Source: Ruficoccus sp. ZRK36 (GTDB taxonomy: Bacteria > Verrucomicrobiota > Verrucomicrobiia > Opitutales > Cerasicoccaceae). Taken from it: 64,000 nt of DNA. The position numbers and the translations under genes are program-made. The DNA is taken from assembly GCF_019603315.1 (NCBI RefSeq), contig NZ_CP080649.1:3482176-3546175 (forward strand). Reading direction: 5' to 3'. Under the pieces are notes generated by a model, which was given only the letters and a program-made list of their open reading frames with translations, was not told where the DNA came from and did not search any database. Shown here in pieces: positions 51,948 through 61,061 of the stretch (position 1 is its first letter; each line of letters starts with the position of its first letter).

Positions 51948-54428
51948 TCACTGAGCCTCTTCAGGCTCAAGCTGTTTATCAGCCTCCCGGGCGGAGAGCT
52001 TCCAGTAGGTGGACCATGCTTCCCAGGCCTGCTTATACTCGCCCTGTTGGCGCAGAGCTTCGCCCTTCCAGTAATAGACACCAGCTGGCACATGCCTCTG
52101 CTTCAGCATCAGATTTGCCGTGCGTAGGGCTCCGCGGTCATTTCCTGCACGGCCCTGCATATCCAGGAGGATCATCCCGCGAACGATGTCGCCGGGGGAG
52201 CTATTGTAGACGCGCTCGTTTTCCTCCATGCTCACGCCGATATACTGCCGGGAGCGGACAACCTTTGGCGGGGTTAAGTGCGGAGCGAAGTCTGCCACCG
52301 CCGACTCATAATGCCCCTCTCCCGCCTCAGCCACGGCACGGTAGTACCACTCCTCGGGGACGATCCCGGGGTTGGCATCCAGGTACTCAAGAAACGCGAC
52401 GCGGTCTCCACGCAACGCCCATTTTTCGAGGAGTTCCTGGCGCTGGGCGGGAGTAAAATTCTCCAGCTTCGGCGAGACGAGAACGTCGTTGGGAATTTCA
52501 CGCTGAAAATCCTGGTCATTGGCCTGCATCAGATACGCGTACCGGAAATCATCATCAAAGCGGGTCAACATGGCCAGACTCGGCTGAAAACGCGGCGAAG
52601 TATGGGCGGCCTCCAGCATCTTGCGGAAAAGGTCCTGACGGTTCGGGTCCTCACGGTTGAGCGCATCCCGCCAAGCGGCCATGGCATTACGGTTGTCGTA
52701 GTTGAGCCAAACCTTGCCCTCGTAAAAGGAGACCTCGGAGGAAGTCTTATCCAGGAAGCGGGCTCTACGAAAATCTGCCAGCGCCCCCTTGCTGTCACGC
52801 TGGAGGTTCAGCCGCGTAGTCGCCCGCGAGCTGTAGTACCACCACCCCATCGGGTCAAAGTCGATCGCACGGTCAAGGACACCCAGAATAGCCTCAGCGT
52901 CGCGGGTCCTGAGCTCGACCTCATCGGCCACCCGGGCCATCGCCTGGCGCTTCACGATACGGGAGTGAACCGGTAAGTCCAACAGCCATGCAGCCAGCCA
53001 GAAGAGCCCTCCAGCCAAACAGACCAAGCCGATGAGACGCCAGGGCCAGCGCCCCAGCAGAGGACCTTTCCCGCGCGGAGCCCGCATAGGAGCAGCCAGC
53101 CGGTACATCATCGCGCCCATCATGAACGTCCCCAGGCGGTGCCCTGGCACATCGAAGAGACTGTGCAGCACGAAAATAACAAAGGCGATGGCTGCCGCAG
53201 CACGCAAGGGGGCGGTACGGTCCTCCCCAAAGGGAAAGAGACGGAGCACAAGAAAGACCAGAACAGCCAGAAGCGCCGCCAAGCCGGTAAAACCCGTTTC
53301 CGTCATCACCCAGACCCAGTCGCTCTCCGGATGGATGATCGACTGGAAGACCTTTGCCTTGTCACGGTATTGCGGAAAGACACCCGGGAAGTTCCCCAGC
53401 CCGACACCGGCCACAGGCTGCTCGATCGCCATTTTAGAGGCGTCCTGATAGACGCCGACACGCATCTCCGCGATGCCGCCCGTATCGTTTTTTTCCCACA
53501 GAGAGAAGCGCTCCAGCGTGCTCTTACCGAAAATGACCAACAAAGAAATGCACAGCAGGAAAATCGGCGCTCCCACCTTGAACATCGTGTTCACGCGAGA
53601 AACACGCAGGCGCACCACAAACCAAAGTACGCACCCAAGGCAGAATAACAGGACACCGGCACGGGATTGGCAAAAGACTAAACCGACGAAGATCAGCAGC
53701 GTGCACAACAGGTGCCAGACCCCTTTCATGCGCCCCTTGCGCATCGACTGCATCGCCATCGCAAATGACAGGATGCCTCCCATCGCCAGCACCGTCGCCA
53801 TCTGGTTACGGTTCTCGAAAAAGGTAAATACACGCGCAGAGCTGCCGAGCGGGTACTTGATCCCGTAATAGGTGCCAATCGACACCGCCAGCGCCATCAG
53901 TGCCACTACTATGGTAATGTACCAGAGGGCGCGGCCACATTCATCGGCTTGCGGTTTCCACTGCCAGATGAGGTAAAACCAAAGGATCCCGCCGATGAGC
54001 AGGAGTAGACCCTCGCCGACACGATACGGGCTCGGAGCCACCGTACGGGCCAGCTCGATCCCGAGGTTGTGCGCTCCCTCGCGCCAGGCGGGCATCCCCA
54101 GCCAGGACTCAGGCAGAAAGGCCAGACAGGAGGCCAGTACCAGAGCGAGCACGGCCCAGTCAAAACCACGCCCCGGCGAGCTATGAGGAGGGGCCTTGAT
54201 GGCGGTGATGCCCCCGACGATCAAGACCAGTGCCTGCGCCCAGAGCGGCATCCCACCTCCGGCTAAAATAACCAGAAAGATGAAGGTGGGCAGGAGCAGT
54301 AACCGAAGACGGCTCTGATACAGTAAACCAAACCGGTAGCTCAAACGCTCCTCACGGATACGACCCCTCGATAGACGACGGCGGTGCCTGGATGTAGAGC
54401 TGGGCATAAAGTGGGAAACGTGGAGCAT
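51948..54428 (-). CDS. O-antigen ligase/polymerase-like membrane protein with C-terminal TPR region
   Basis: Large 826-residue protein. The first ~470 residues hold about a dozen membrane helices with the Wzy_C/O-antigen-ligase signature around GVGLGNFPGVFPQYRDK and the following large periplasmic loop, then VLHSLFDVPGHRLG. Residues ~490-826 are soluble and helical, with TPR-like repeats ending YYWKGEALRQQGEYKQAWEAW. It probably polymerises or ligates repeat units of the exopolysaccharide whose export genes lie upstream. An in-frame ATG at 54407 is an alternative start. Confidence 0.88.
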   Translation of the reverse strand: MLHVSHFMPSSTSRHRRRLSRGRIREERLSYRFGLLYQSRLRLLLLPTFIFLVILAGGGMPLWAQALVLIVGGITAIKAPPHSSPGRGFDWAVLALVLASCLAFLPESWLGMPAWREGAHNLGIELARTVAPSPYRVGEGLLLLIGGILWFYLIWQWKPQADECGRALWYITIVVALMALAVSIGTYYGIKYPLGSSARVFTFFENRNQMATVLAMGGILSFAMAMQSMRKGRMKGVWHLLCTLLIFVGLVFCQSRAGVLLFCLGCVLWFVVRLRVSRVNTMFKVGAPIFLLCISLLVIFGKSTLERFSLWEKNDTGGIAEMRVGVYQDASKMAIEQPVAGVGLGNFPGVFPQYRDKAKVFQSIIHPESDWVWVMTETGFTGLAALLAVLVFLVLRLFPFGEDRTAPLRAAAAIAFVIFVLHSLFDVPGHRLGTFMMGAMMYRLAAPMRAPRGKGPLLGRWPWRLIGLVCLAGGLFWLAAWLLDLPVHSRIVKRQAMARVADEVELRTRDAEAILGVLDRAIDFDPMGWWYYSSRATTRLNLQRDSKGALADFRRARFLDKTSSEVSFYEGKVWLNYDNRNAMAAWRDALNREDPNRQDLFRKMLEAAHTSPRFQPSLAMLTRFDDDFRYAYLMQANDQDFQREIPNDVLVSPKLENFTPAQRQELLEKWALRGDRVAFLEYLDANPGIVPEEWYYRAVAEAGEGHYESAVADFAPHLTPPKVVRSRQYIGVSMEENERVYNSSPGDIVRGMILLDMQGRAGNDRGALRTANLMLKQRHVPAGVYYWKGEALRQQGEYKQAWEAWSTYWKLSAREADKQLEPEEAQ

Positions 54429-54516
54429 TTAGCCCAGCTTCGCAACCGCGAAAAGCCCACTCATCCTCATCGTCAATGAGATCGTCAGAGACAACCGCGA
54501 AGACGACTCCGAAGGA

Positions 54517-56745
54517 TCAGCTTTTAGCCTCGTCGGCCCCTGATTTATCCGTCAGCTCACCGGCCACTTCTGCTTTTTTCTCCTTGGAGGCAGCAGCTAC
54601 TGGCTTGGCTCCATCCTTACTGGCTGCCCCAGCACCTTTGCGCTCCTTTTCGCGGTTCCCGGCCTTCGGAGCGTAGGAGCGATAGGAGTAGTAGTCGTAG
54701 TACTTGTAGTAGTAGTGGTTCGGCTCGCGGTTATCGACAAAGTTCAGAACGAAGCCGCGGATCTTGGTCCCCCGCAACTCAAGGGTATCAACGGCGGACT
54801 TGATCTGGCGCGTACGTGTGTAGGTCGAGCGGATGATGAAGAGCACTGCGTCGGCCTTGGTGGCGAGCGAAGGCGTGTCATCGGTGGCCAGAACCGGAGG
54901 GCAGTCGAGAATGATGTAGTCGTAGCGCTGCTTGAGCTCGGCCATCACATTGTCAAAACGCGTGCTCATCAGCAACTCACCAGGTCGCTCCGGATACTCA
55001 CCGGTCGAAATCATATCGAGCCCCTCATAGGAGGTCTGCTGGATCACATCCTCGGTCTTGATTTCATCGTCGTTGAGCAACTCGGAAAGGCCGACATCGT
55101 TGTTGAGCCCAAAGGCACGGTGCACCTTACCGCGGCGCAAGTCCGCATCGATGATCAAGGTCTTCGAAGAGGCAAAGGCGAGCGTGATGGACAGGTTACA
55201 GGAAAGCGTGGACTTCCCCTCAGCCGGGATCGAGCTGGTGATGAGAATCGTCTGCGGGCGCGGCCCCTGCCGGTCCATAAACAAGAGCGAGGAGCGGATG
55301 TTTCGGCAGGACTCGGCGAACATGAGCCGGTCGTCATTGGGCTGGAGCAGATTAACCTCTCCCTGCCGCTGCTTCTGCAGCGGAATAATCCCCAGGACCG
55401 GGGCCTGAAAGCGCTGGGTGACATCTTCCACCGAGACCAGGCGGTTATCCATCATCGCGAAGGCGAAAAGGATACCGATACCCAGAGCCAGGCCGACAAA
55501 GCCGCCCGTGGTGATCTGCTTAAACTTGTTGATCGGAATCGTGCTCGGCGAAGTTGCGTACTCAAGGATGCTGACCGGCTCCTGGTGGATGTTCTCGCTC
55601 TGGGAGAGCGATTCGCGCATCTTCAGATAGGAGTCATGACGGGCACGAAAGCTGGAGAGCCGGGAGTTGATCCGCTCAAACTCCGCCATCAGCGTGCTGA
55701 ATTTGAGGGCCTTCTGCTCAGACTCCTGGATGACCACGTTGAGGTTGGCCAGCTCGCCCGCGAGAATCTTCTTCTTGTTGACGACCTGATTCAGGGTCTG
55801 GCGACGGATAATCTTCAGCAGGTTCTCCTGACGCTCGATTTCACGCCGCAGGTCAATGATCTTCGGGTGCTTCGGCTTCATGTAGATGGAGAACTCGTCC
55901 ATCTCGGCACGAAAACGCTCAAGCGTGCGGCGAGCCTGCCCGTACTCATTATCAGTCTCGGTCAAAACGGATTCGACGAGTGCCTGCTCATCACCGGGGG
56001 GCAGCCCCTCCTCGACAAAGCGGTCCAAATCAATCTCCTCCAGCAGGCGCAACTGCGTTTTTAGCTGGGATTGCTTGTCCTTGAGGGCCGCCAGCTGCGC
56101 ACCGGCGGTGTTACCCTGCTCCTGCACGAAGATGATGTTGTTCTTTTTCTGGAAATCGAGTTTCTGCTGCTCGAGGTCCTCGATCTGGCGCTGAGTATCG
56201 AGCAGGTTTTCCTCCAGCGAGTAGACGGTGTCCTTGGCCTTGTTGGCGCGGCGGTCGTGCTTGAAGTCCAGATAGCCCTCCATCACCGCATCGAGATAAG
56301 CCTGTGTGTAGTTCCCCTCCGAGCCCCAGGCACTGAGATTAAAGATGTTGGCGTCCTTCGACTGGGAGACATTGAGGGACACCTGGCAGGGCTTGTACTC
56401 CGGATGCAAAGCCTGCACCCGCTCGGCCGCCTTCTGGCGCACGAGGGTACTCGTCATGAGCTGGACCTGTGTGCCGTAGAAATTCGCGTACACCTCGTTA
56501 TACTGGGCAGCAGACTTATCCGCGAGGACGATCTGCCCGTCCACAATCATCTTGGCGCGGGACTGGTAAATGGGCTTCTGCTGCATGCCCTTGTAGGCCT
56601 GAAAGATCATGCCGAGCGCAATCGTCAGCAAGAAGACCCACCACATGCGCTTAAAGGCGATACGGCCCTTAAAGAACCACGAATGCATCATCTCGGACCA
56701 ATCGAAATCGCCCTCAGATTGCTGCTGTGTGCCAAATTCTGCCAT
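54517..56745 (-). CDS. Polysaccharide co-polymerase / bacterial tyrosine kinase (Wzc-like)
   Basis: Fused chain-length regulator and BY-kinase of 742 residues. N-terminal Wzz domain with TM1 ~35-52, a long coiled-coil periplasmic domain (~150-400), TM2 ~425-445, then the kinase: Walker A SSIPAEGKSTLSCN near 515, Walker A' LIIDADLRRG, Walker B YIILDCPPVLATDD, and a C-terminal tyrosine cluster NHYYYKYYDYYSYRSY for autophosphorylation. A ~50-residue Lys/Ala/Glu-rich tail follows. It controls polymer length and export with the Wza-like protein encoded 58 bp upstream. Confidence 0.95.
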   Translation of the reverse strand: MAEFGTQQQSEGDFDWSEMMHSWFFKGRIAFKRMWWVFLLTIALGMIFQAYKGMQQKPIYQSRAKMIVDGQIVLADKSAAQYNEVYANFYGTQVQLMTSTLVRQKAAERVQALHPEYKPCQVSLNVSQSKDANIFNLSAWGSEGNYTQAYLDAVMEGYLDFKHDRRANKAKDTVYSLEENLLDTQRQIEDLEQQKLDFQKKNNIIFVQEQGNTAGAQLAALKDKQSQLKTQLRLLEEIDLDRFVEEGLPPGDEQALVESVLTETDNEYGQARRTLERFRAEMDEFSIYMKPKHPKIIDLRREIERQENLLKIIRRQTLNQVVNKKKILAGELANLNVVIQESEQKALKFSTLMAEFERINSRLSSFRARHDSYLKMRESLSQSENIHQEPVSILEYATSPSTIPINKFKQITTGGFVGLALGIGILFAFAMMDNRLVSVEDVTQRFQAPVLGIIPLQKQRQGEVNLLQPNDDRLMFAESCRNIRSSLLFMDRQGPRPQTILITSSIPAEGKSTLSCNLSITLAFASSKTLIIDADLRRGKVHRAFGLNNDVGLSELLNDDEIKTEDVIQQTSYEGLDMISTGEYPERPGELLMSTRFDNVMAELKQRYDYIILDCPPVLATDDTPSLATKADAVLFIIRSTYTRTRQIKSAVDTLELRGTKIRGFVLNFVDNREPNHYYYKYYDYYSYRSYAPKAGNREKERKGAGAASKDGAKPVAAASKEKKAEVAGELTDKSGADEAKS

Positions 56746-56803
56746 GTACTTGTTTTTCTCCTGACCAGGTCAGACCCCTGAATCCTTCGCTTATTCCCTA
56801 AAG

Positions 56804-57718
56804 TTAGAACTTCACCCAGGCTTCCGGCACGATGACACGGTCATCGGGCTGGAGCAAGAGGTCATTATCTTTCAATCCCTCTTCCAGGATCTCACCAACG
56901 TCCACCTCAAACTCCTTGCGCTCGCCGTTCTCATCATAGCGGATGACCTTGACCGAGCCCTCGGAAGCAAACTCGTTAAAGCCGCCAGCCTTCAAGATGG
57001 CCTGACTGAGGGTGATCTGCGTGCCCATGGGCAGCGGATAAATCCCGGGGCCGCGCACGGCACCGGTGACGGTATACTCACCACTGGAGTCACCCGCCTG
57101 GGCGACGAAAATAAAGTCATCCGACTGCACGATCAGGTCGTCTTCGAGGCGACCCGTTTCCAGAATGCGCGCCACGTTGATCTCGGTTTTGACCTCTTTG
57201 CCCTCCGGTCCGTTCTGACGGATCAGGCTGACACGGGTGGGGTCGGCATTCTGGGTAAAACCACCGGCCCGAAGGATGGCCTTGCTAACCGTAAGCACTT
57301 CGCCGGGCGGGATCGTCATCGCCCCCTGGCGCACGACCTGGCCGAGCAGGAATATCTGGCCACGGTTGGAGAGGTCCTTGTACTCGGAGATGTGCACCGT
57401 CGCCTTATAATAGTAGTCGACCTCCAGGGCATCGCTAACCTTTTGCGCCAGCTGGCGCGAGGTCAGTCCGGCGGCAGGCACCTTACCGATGAGCGGCACG
57501 TCGATTTTACCGTCTTCGTCGACCAGCACGACATTGGCAGGCTCACGGTCCTCAGCCACCATGTAGCTGAGCTTGTCGCCGACCTTGATCGGCACCGTGT
57601 CATCGAGCAGTTCCATCGTGTTGACATCACCGCCTGTGTCGAACGGTGCCGCTCCGGTGAATCCCAAAGCGACCTGGCCCAATAATAGGGCAAATAGTAT
57701 TACTAAAATTCTGGGCAT
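56804..57718 (-). CDS. Wza-like polysaccharide export protein (SLBB domains)
   Basis: Outer-membrane export protein of 304 residues with a signal peptide (MPRILVILFALLLGQVALG). It has a poly-export domain (VGDKLSYMVAEDREPANVVLVDEDGK, IPLIG-like VPLIGKVPAAGLT) and two SLBB domains (FLLGQVVRQGAMTIPPGE; YTVTGAVRGPGIYPLPMGT). No lipobox is seen, and the C-terminal amphipathic Wza helix is not evident, so outer-membrane passage may rely on the beta-barrel protein encoded next to it. ATG 57718 has AGGGAA upstream. Confidence 0.92.
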   Translation of the reverse strand: MPRILVILFALLLGQVALGFTGAAPFDTGGDVNTMELLDDTVPIKVGDKLSYMVAEDREPANVVLVDEDGKIDVPLIGKVPAAGLTSRQLAQKVSDALEVDYYYKATVHISEYKDLSNRGQIFLLGQVVRQGAMTIPPGEVLTVSKAILRAGGFTQNADPTRVSLIRQNGPEGKEVKTEINVARILETGRLEDDLIVQSDDFIFVAQAGDSSGEYTVTGAVRGPGIYPLPMGTQITLSQAILKAGGFNEFASEGSVKVIRYDENGERKEFEVDVGEILEEGLKDNDLLLQPDDRVIVPEAWVKF

Positions 57719-57784
57719 AACTTCCCTAAATAAAAAAACAGTATACCCTTTCTTCGGGTAAAAAGCCCGTAAATTAAGCAAAAT

Positions 57785-59044
57785 TTAGAAATCGTAGCTA
57801 AAGTCGAGGATGACCTGGTTGCGCGAAAACGTACGCTCAGATAGATTTGAGTTACGATGCGTAAAAATATAGGAAAAAGTGCTGCTGAGCTGACGCGAAT
57901 AACGGTAGTCGAAACCGAAGCGAAAGCTGTAGCCGCTGAATATCTCCTGAGCCGGACCGCCTGAGTCCTCCCCCCAGTCATAGGTCAGGGCAATATTCGG
58001 CACCCAGCGGCGTGAAAGCTGGTAGGAAGCCGAGTAGCCGATAGAGTCCGTCGTGGTGGCATTACTGAGGTAGCCAGCCTGAATCACCTTGATGTAACTG
58101 AGCGAATGCTGGTACCGCTCACTGAGGCGGTGCGTAAACACGATATTGTACTGCATGCCCGAAGGCTGGGAAAGGTCCCCCGTGGTACCGGTCTGCTGTA
58201 CATTAAAGTAGGTATAGTTCGCGCTGGCCTGGATATTCAGCAGCGGGCTGGCCTGCCAGACCACCATCGGCCCCAGAAAGTACGTCCACTCGTCGTTGTT
58301 AACGTTATCCGCATAATCGACGTACGAAAAGCCCCCGGTGAAACCCGTGGTCAGTTGAGGCGAAACCAGAAAACGCGGCCCAGCCGAAAAGGTATAGGTC
58401 GAGCTCTGCGTGAAATTGAATTGCTGCTGCGTCGGGATAACATCCGTGCGCGAGAGGCTGGCAAAGACGACGATGTCGTTATAGTCGGCCTCGACATTGA
58501 TCCCGGCGATGTTGGTGAAACGCCCGTAGCGGTCGACATTCGGCACGATATTGCCGCTTGAATCAACCAACAGGGCATTTGTCGGGTCGATCGTATAGGA
58601 GATACGGTCAAACAGCTCGATTTCCCAGTTTTCGATAAAAAACGAGAACGCCAGCTTGGTGTCGGGAGAAATGTTGATGAAGTTGTTAATCGAGCTCAGT
58701 TCAGGGTGATTGACATACATGGAGTATGACAGGCCGAGCTGAATGCTCAGGGTATTGTAATCCGAGATACGCCAGCGACTCCCCAATGAAACGCCAGGGC
58801 TGATAATAAAATCCGCCAGGGGGTAATTCGTCGAGCCGTTGATGTTGTCGTTGTACTCGAACCCCAGTTGACCGGTTAAGTCGAAATAGACCGGCCCCGT
58901 CCGCAGGTTTTCACCCTGCGCGTGTACGGAGGAGGGCGCAACCAGCATGCTTAGCAGCAAAAATAAAAGGCAGGCACAGCCCGCCCCACGGAGGAAAAGT
59001 CCCCGCCCGAGACGTCGCACGCTGAAGCACTGGAATAATCGCAT
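57785..59044 (-). CDS. Outer-membrane beta-barrel protein of the exopolysaccharide locus
   Basis: A 419-residue secreted protein: signal peptide ending SVHAQG, then many alternating amphipathic strands (FDLTGQLGFEYNDNING, LSIQLGLSYSMYV, FRFGFDYRYSRQLSSTF) and a terminal VILDFSYDF with the C-terminal Phe recognised by the BAM machine. It resembles BBP2-like porins found in exopolysaccharide loci. It is the first gene of the operon, so it may form the outer-membrane pore for the polymer (inference). Divergent from a large secreted protein gene. Confidence 0.82.
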   Translation of the reverse strand: MRLFQCFSVRRLGRGLFLRGAGCACLLFLLLSMLVAPSSVHAQGENLRTGPVYFDLTGQLGFEYNDNINGSTNYPLADFIISPGVSLGSRWRISDYNTLSIQLGLSYSMYVNHPELSSINNFINISPDTKLAFSFFIENWEIELFDRISYTIDPTNALLVDSSGNIVPNVDRYGRFTNIAGINVEADYNDIVVFASLSRTDVIPTQQQFNFTQSSTYTFSAGPRFLVSPQLTTGFTGGFSYVDYADNVNNDEWTYFLGPMVVWQASPLLNIQASANYTYFNVQQTGTTGDLSQPSGMQYNIVFTHRLSERYQHSLSYIKVIQAGYLSNATTTDSIGYSASYQLSRRWVPNIALTYDWGEDSGGPAQEIFSGYSFRFGFDYRYSRQLSSTFSYIFTHRNSNLSERTFSRNQVILDFSYDF

Positions 59045-59215
59045 CTTCCGGAAGCTCTAATCTCTACGGAGTTTAACCGGATGATGGCAAGCGGCCACAC
59101 GACGGGGAGTACGTTTTTTTAAAACCATTTTACACATTTCGGCTAACTTCGAAATTTCTTAATTGTTTTGCGAAAACGCCGAAAGAGGATTATTAAGAGA
59201 AAAGAGTCTATTTTG

Positions 59216-61012
59216 ATGCATTCATTCACCACCAGATTCTTAACCAGAAGCACGGCGGTCGCAGTAGCGATGCTCACCGCCGGTGTTTGTAGTGCCCATG
59301 CTGAAGACGCCGCAGCCCTGCCCGAGGTGGACATACCCGGCGCAACGGCTTCTCCGGCCCCGGGAGCGTTCCTGAGCCCGGATGACTTCGCAGCCAGTAC
59401 GGATCTACCCGCTCAGGTCGGCCCCAAGGCTGAATACGAAGAGGAATCCTACGAGATGATCGAGGTCGAGGAAATCGAGCGTGAGGAGATGCTCGACAAG
59501 CCGATGAATCTGGCCCGCTGGATCATGGGTGCCCACCTCTACACCTATGAAACCGGCCACCTTGAGGCCGTTAAAGAGGATTACTCTGACAAAAACAGCG
59601 CCGCCTCCCTCCTGACCAAGGACCCCGATGCACGCTACCCGCTGTACCTGGACTCGTATAAATTTGTGATCGATCTGGGCGACTACTGGATGATTAACAT
59701 GTTCGAGTTCATGAACTACGGGGCCCGTGGCCGCGCTCAGGTCTTTTACTCGGATGTCCTCCAAGACCCCAACTCGGGCCAGTGGAAGGCCGCTTCGCCG
59801 ATCGTCCCCTTCTCGGGTGATGGTAAGGTCTCACTTTACCTCGGCGCGCTCGACACCCGCTTTATCATGCTGGTCGTCGACAATATGGCCCATGGAGACA
59901 TCGGCCCGTTCTCCGTCTACGGTGACCTGAAAATTTCCCAGATGCGTCTGGCTGGTGGCAGTCTCTCCCAAAAAGAGCTGGATGCCCTCCCCTTCAAGGA
60001 GCGCGAGAAGTACCGCCCCATGCGCTATGACTGGGCCACCCTGCACAGCGGCGCTCGTGTAAGCTTCGTCAGCTCCGGCGACCCCCGCTACAGCAACGCC
60101 ATGATCGACGATGATCTGGAGACGATCTGTCAGTTCAAGCAGGAGCCGGAAACCGTCGTCATCATGGACATGATGGAGGAGCGCAACGTCAACCGCATGT
60201 CCATGCTCTTCAGCTCTGATCCGGGCTTATTCGAAATGTATTTCGTGCACAAGCTGCCCGATGGCATGCAGACCGAGGAAACCAACCAGCAGCCTGCTGG
60301 ACAGCCGCCGGCGGAAATCATCGGCGAATCAGGCCCAACCGGGACCGAAACCTCTGCCCTGGAGTCCTCGGACCGCTCCCCCACCCTTTACCTGGCCTCG
60401 GCCACAGGTTCACTGGGAGAATGGCTGGCCCTGTCCCAGCTCGGACAATTCCCGGACAACTCGAATACCACGGACGAAATCCCGATCAAGCTCACCCGCC
60501 TGCCGAAGGAGTTTTTCCACGAAACCAAGCCTAACCTGACCTATGTCTCAGACGGTGGAATGAACTCCTTCCGGATTGAGTTTCAGGAGATCACCGGACG
60601 CTGGTGCATTATCCGTTTCCGCCGTAATTTCAACAGCCCCAGCCAGGTTAAAGAGATTGCCCGGCCCGCCGCCGACGGTAAGGCCGTAGAGGGCACCCAG
60701 AGCAGTCTGATGCCGATCAAGCTCGGACCGCAGTTCTTCGCGCCCTCACCCTTGACGCTTCTTGGCCAGACAGGCGCTGACGGCAGCGAAACCTCAAACG
60801 GGCTACGCATCTACGAAATCAGCATTTTCGGGGACATCTATGTCATGGGTAACGCACTGGAACCTGTTGACGGGGTGGAGTTCGGCAGCAACGATAGCGA
60901 CACCAGCGGCTCCCCCGGAGGCAGCCCAACACCTGGTGGAGGCCCCACACCTCCTGACCCCGAAGATCCTCCACCACCGCCTCCGACGGACCCGGACCCG
61001 CTGAGTCAATAA
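59216..61012 (+). CDS. Large secreted protein with discoidin-like segments
   Basis: A 598-residue exported protein I cannot name. Signal peptide ends CSAHA. A short acidic region (EEESYEMIEVEEIEREEM) is followed by segments resembling galactose-binding/discoidin folds: LGDYWMINMFEFMNYGARGRAQVFYSD (~155-180) and a second with ATLHSGARVSFVSSGDPRYSNAMIDDD (~280-310), the latter typical of F5/8 type C starts. The C-terminus is a Pro/Gly/Asp-rich linker with no membrane anchor or PEP-CTERM motif. Divergent from the exopolysaccharide operon, so a polymer-binding role is plausible. ATG 59216 is preferred over TTG 59168. Confidence 0.7.
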   Translation: MHSFTTRFLTRSTAVAVAMLTAGVCSAHAEDAAALPEVDIPGATASPAPGAFLSPDDFAASTDLPAQVGPKAEYEEESYEMIEVEEIEREEMLDKPMNLARWIMGAHLYTYETGHLEAVKEDYSDKNSAASLLTKDPDARYPLYLDSYKFVIDLGDYWMINMFEFMNYGARGRAQVFYSDVLQDPNSGQWKAASPIVPFSGDGKVSLYLGALDTRFIMLVVDNMAHGDIGPFSVYGDLKISQMRLAGGSLSQKELDALPFKEREKYRPMRYDWATLHSGARVSFVSSGDPRYSNAMIDDDLETICQFKQEPETVVIMDMMEERNVNRMSMLFSSDPGLFEMYFVHKLPDGMQTEETNQQPAGQPPAEIIGESGPTGTETSALESSDRSPTLYLASATGSLGEWLALSQLGQFPDNSNTTDEIPIKLTRLPKEFFHETKPNLTYVSDGGMNSFRIEFQEITGRWCIIRFRRNFNSPSQVKEIARPAADGKAVEGTQSSLMPIKLGPQFFAPSPLTLLGQTGADGSETSNGLRIYEISIFGDIYVMGNALEPVDGVEFGSNDSDTSGSPGGSPTPGGGPTPPDPEDPPPPPPTDPDPLSQ

Positions 61013-61020
61013 GCCTTTTC

Positions 61021-61052
61021 AAAATCCCGCGCTAACTGCGCGGGATTTTTTA
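61021..61052. terminator. Bidirectional rho-independent terminator
   Basis: AAAATCCCGCG (61021-61031) pairs perfectly with CGCGGGATTTT (61039-61049) around a 7-nt loop, with flanking T and A runs on each strand. It separates the convergent secreted-protein and regulator genes. Confidence 0.9.
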
Positions 61053-61061
61053 TCGCTGCGC

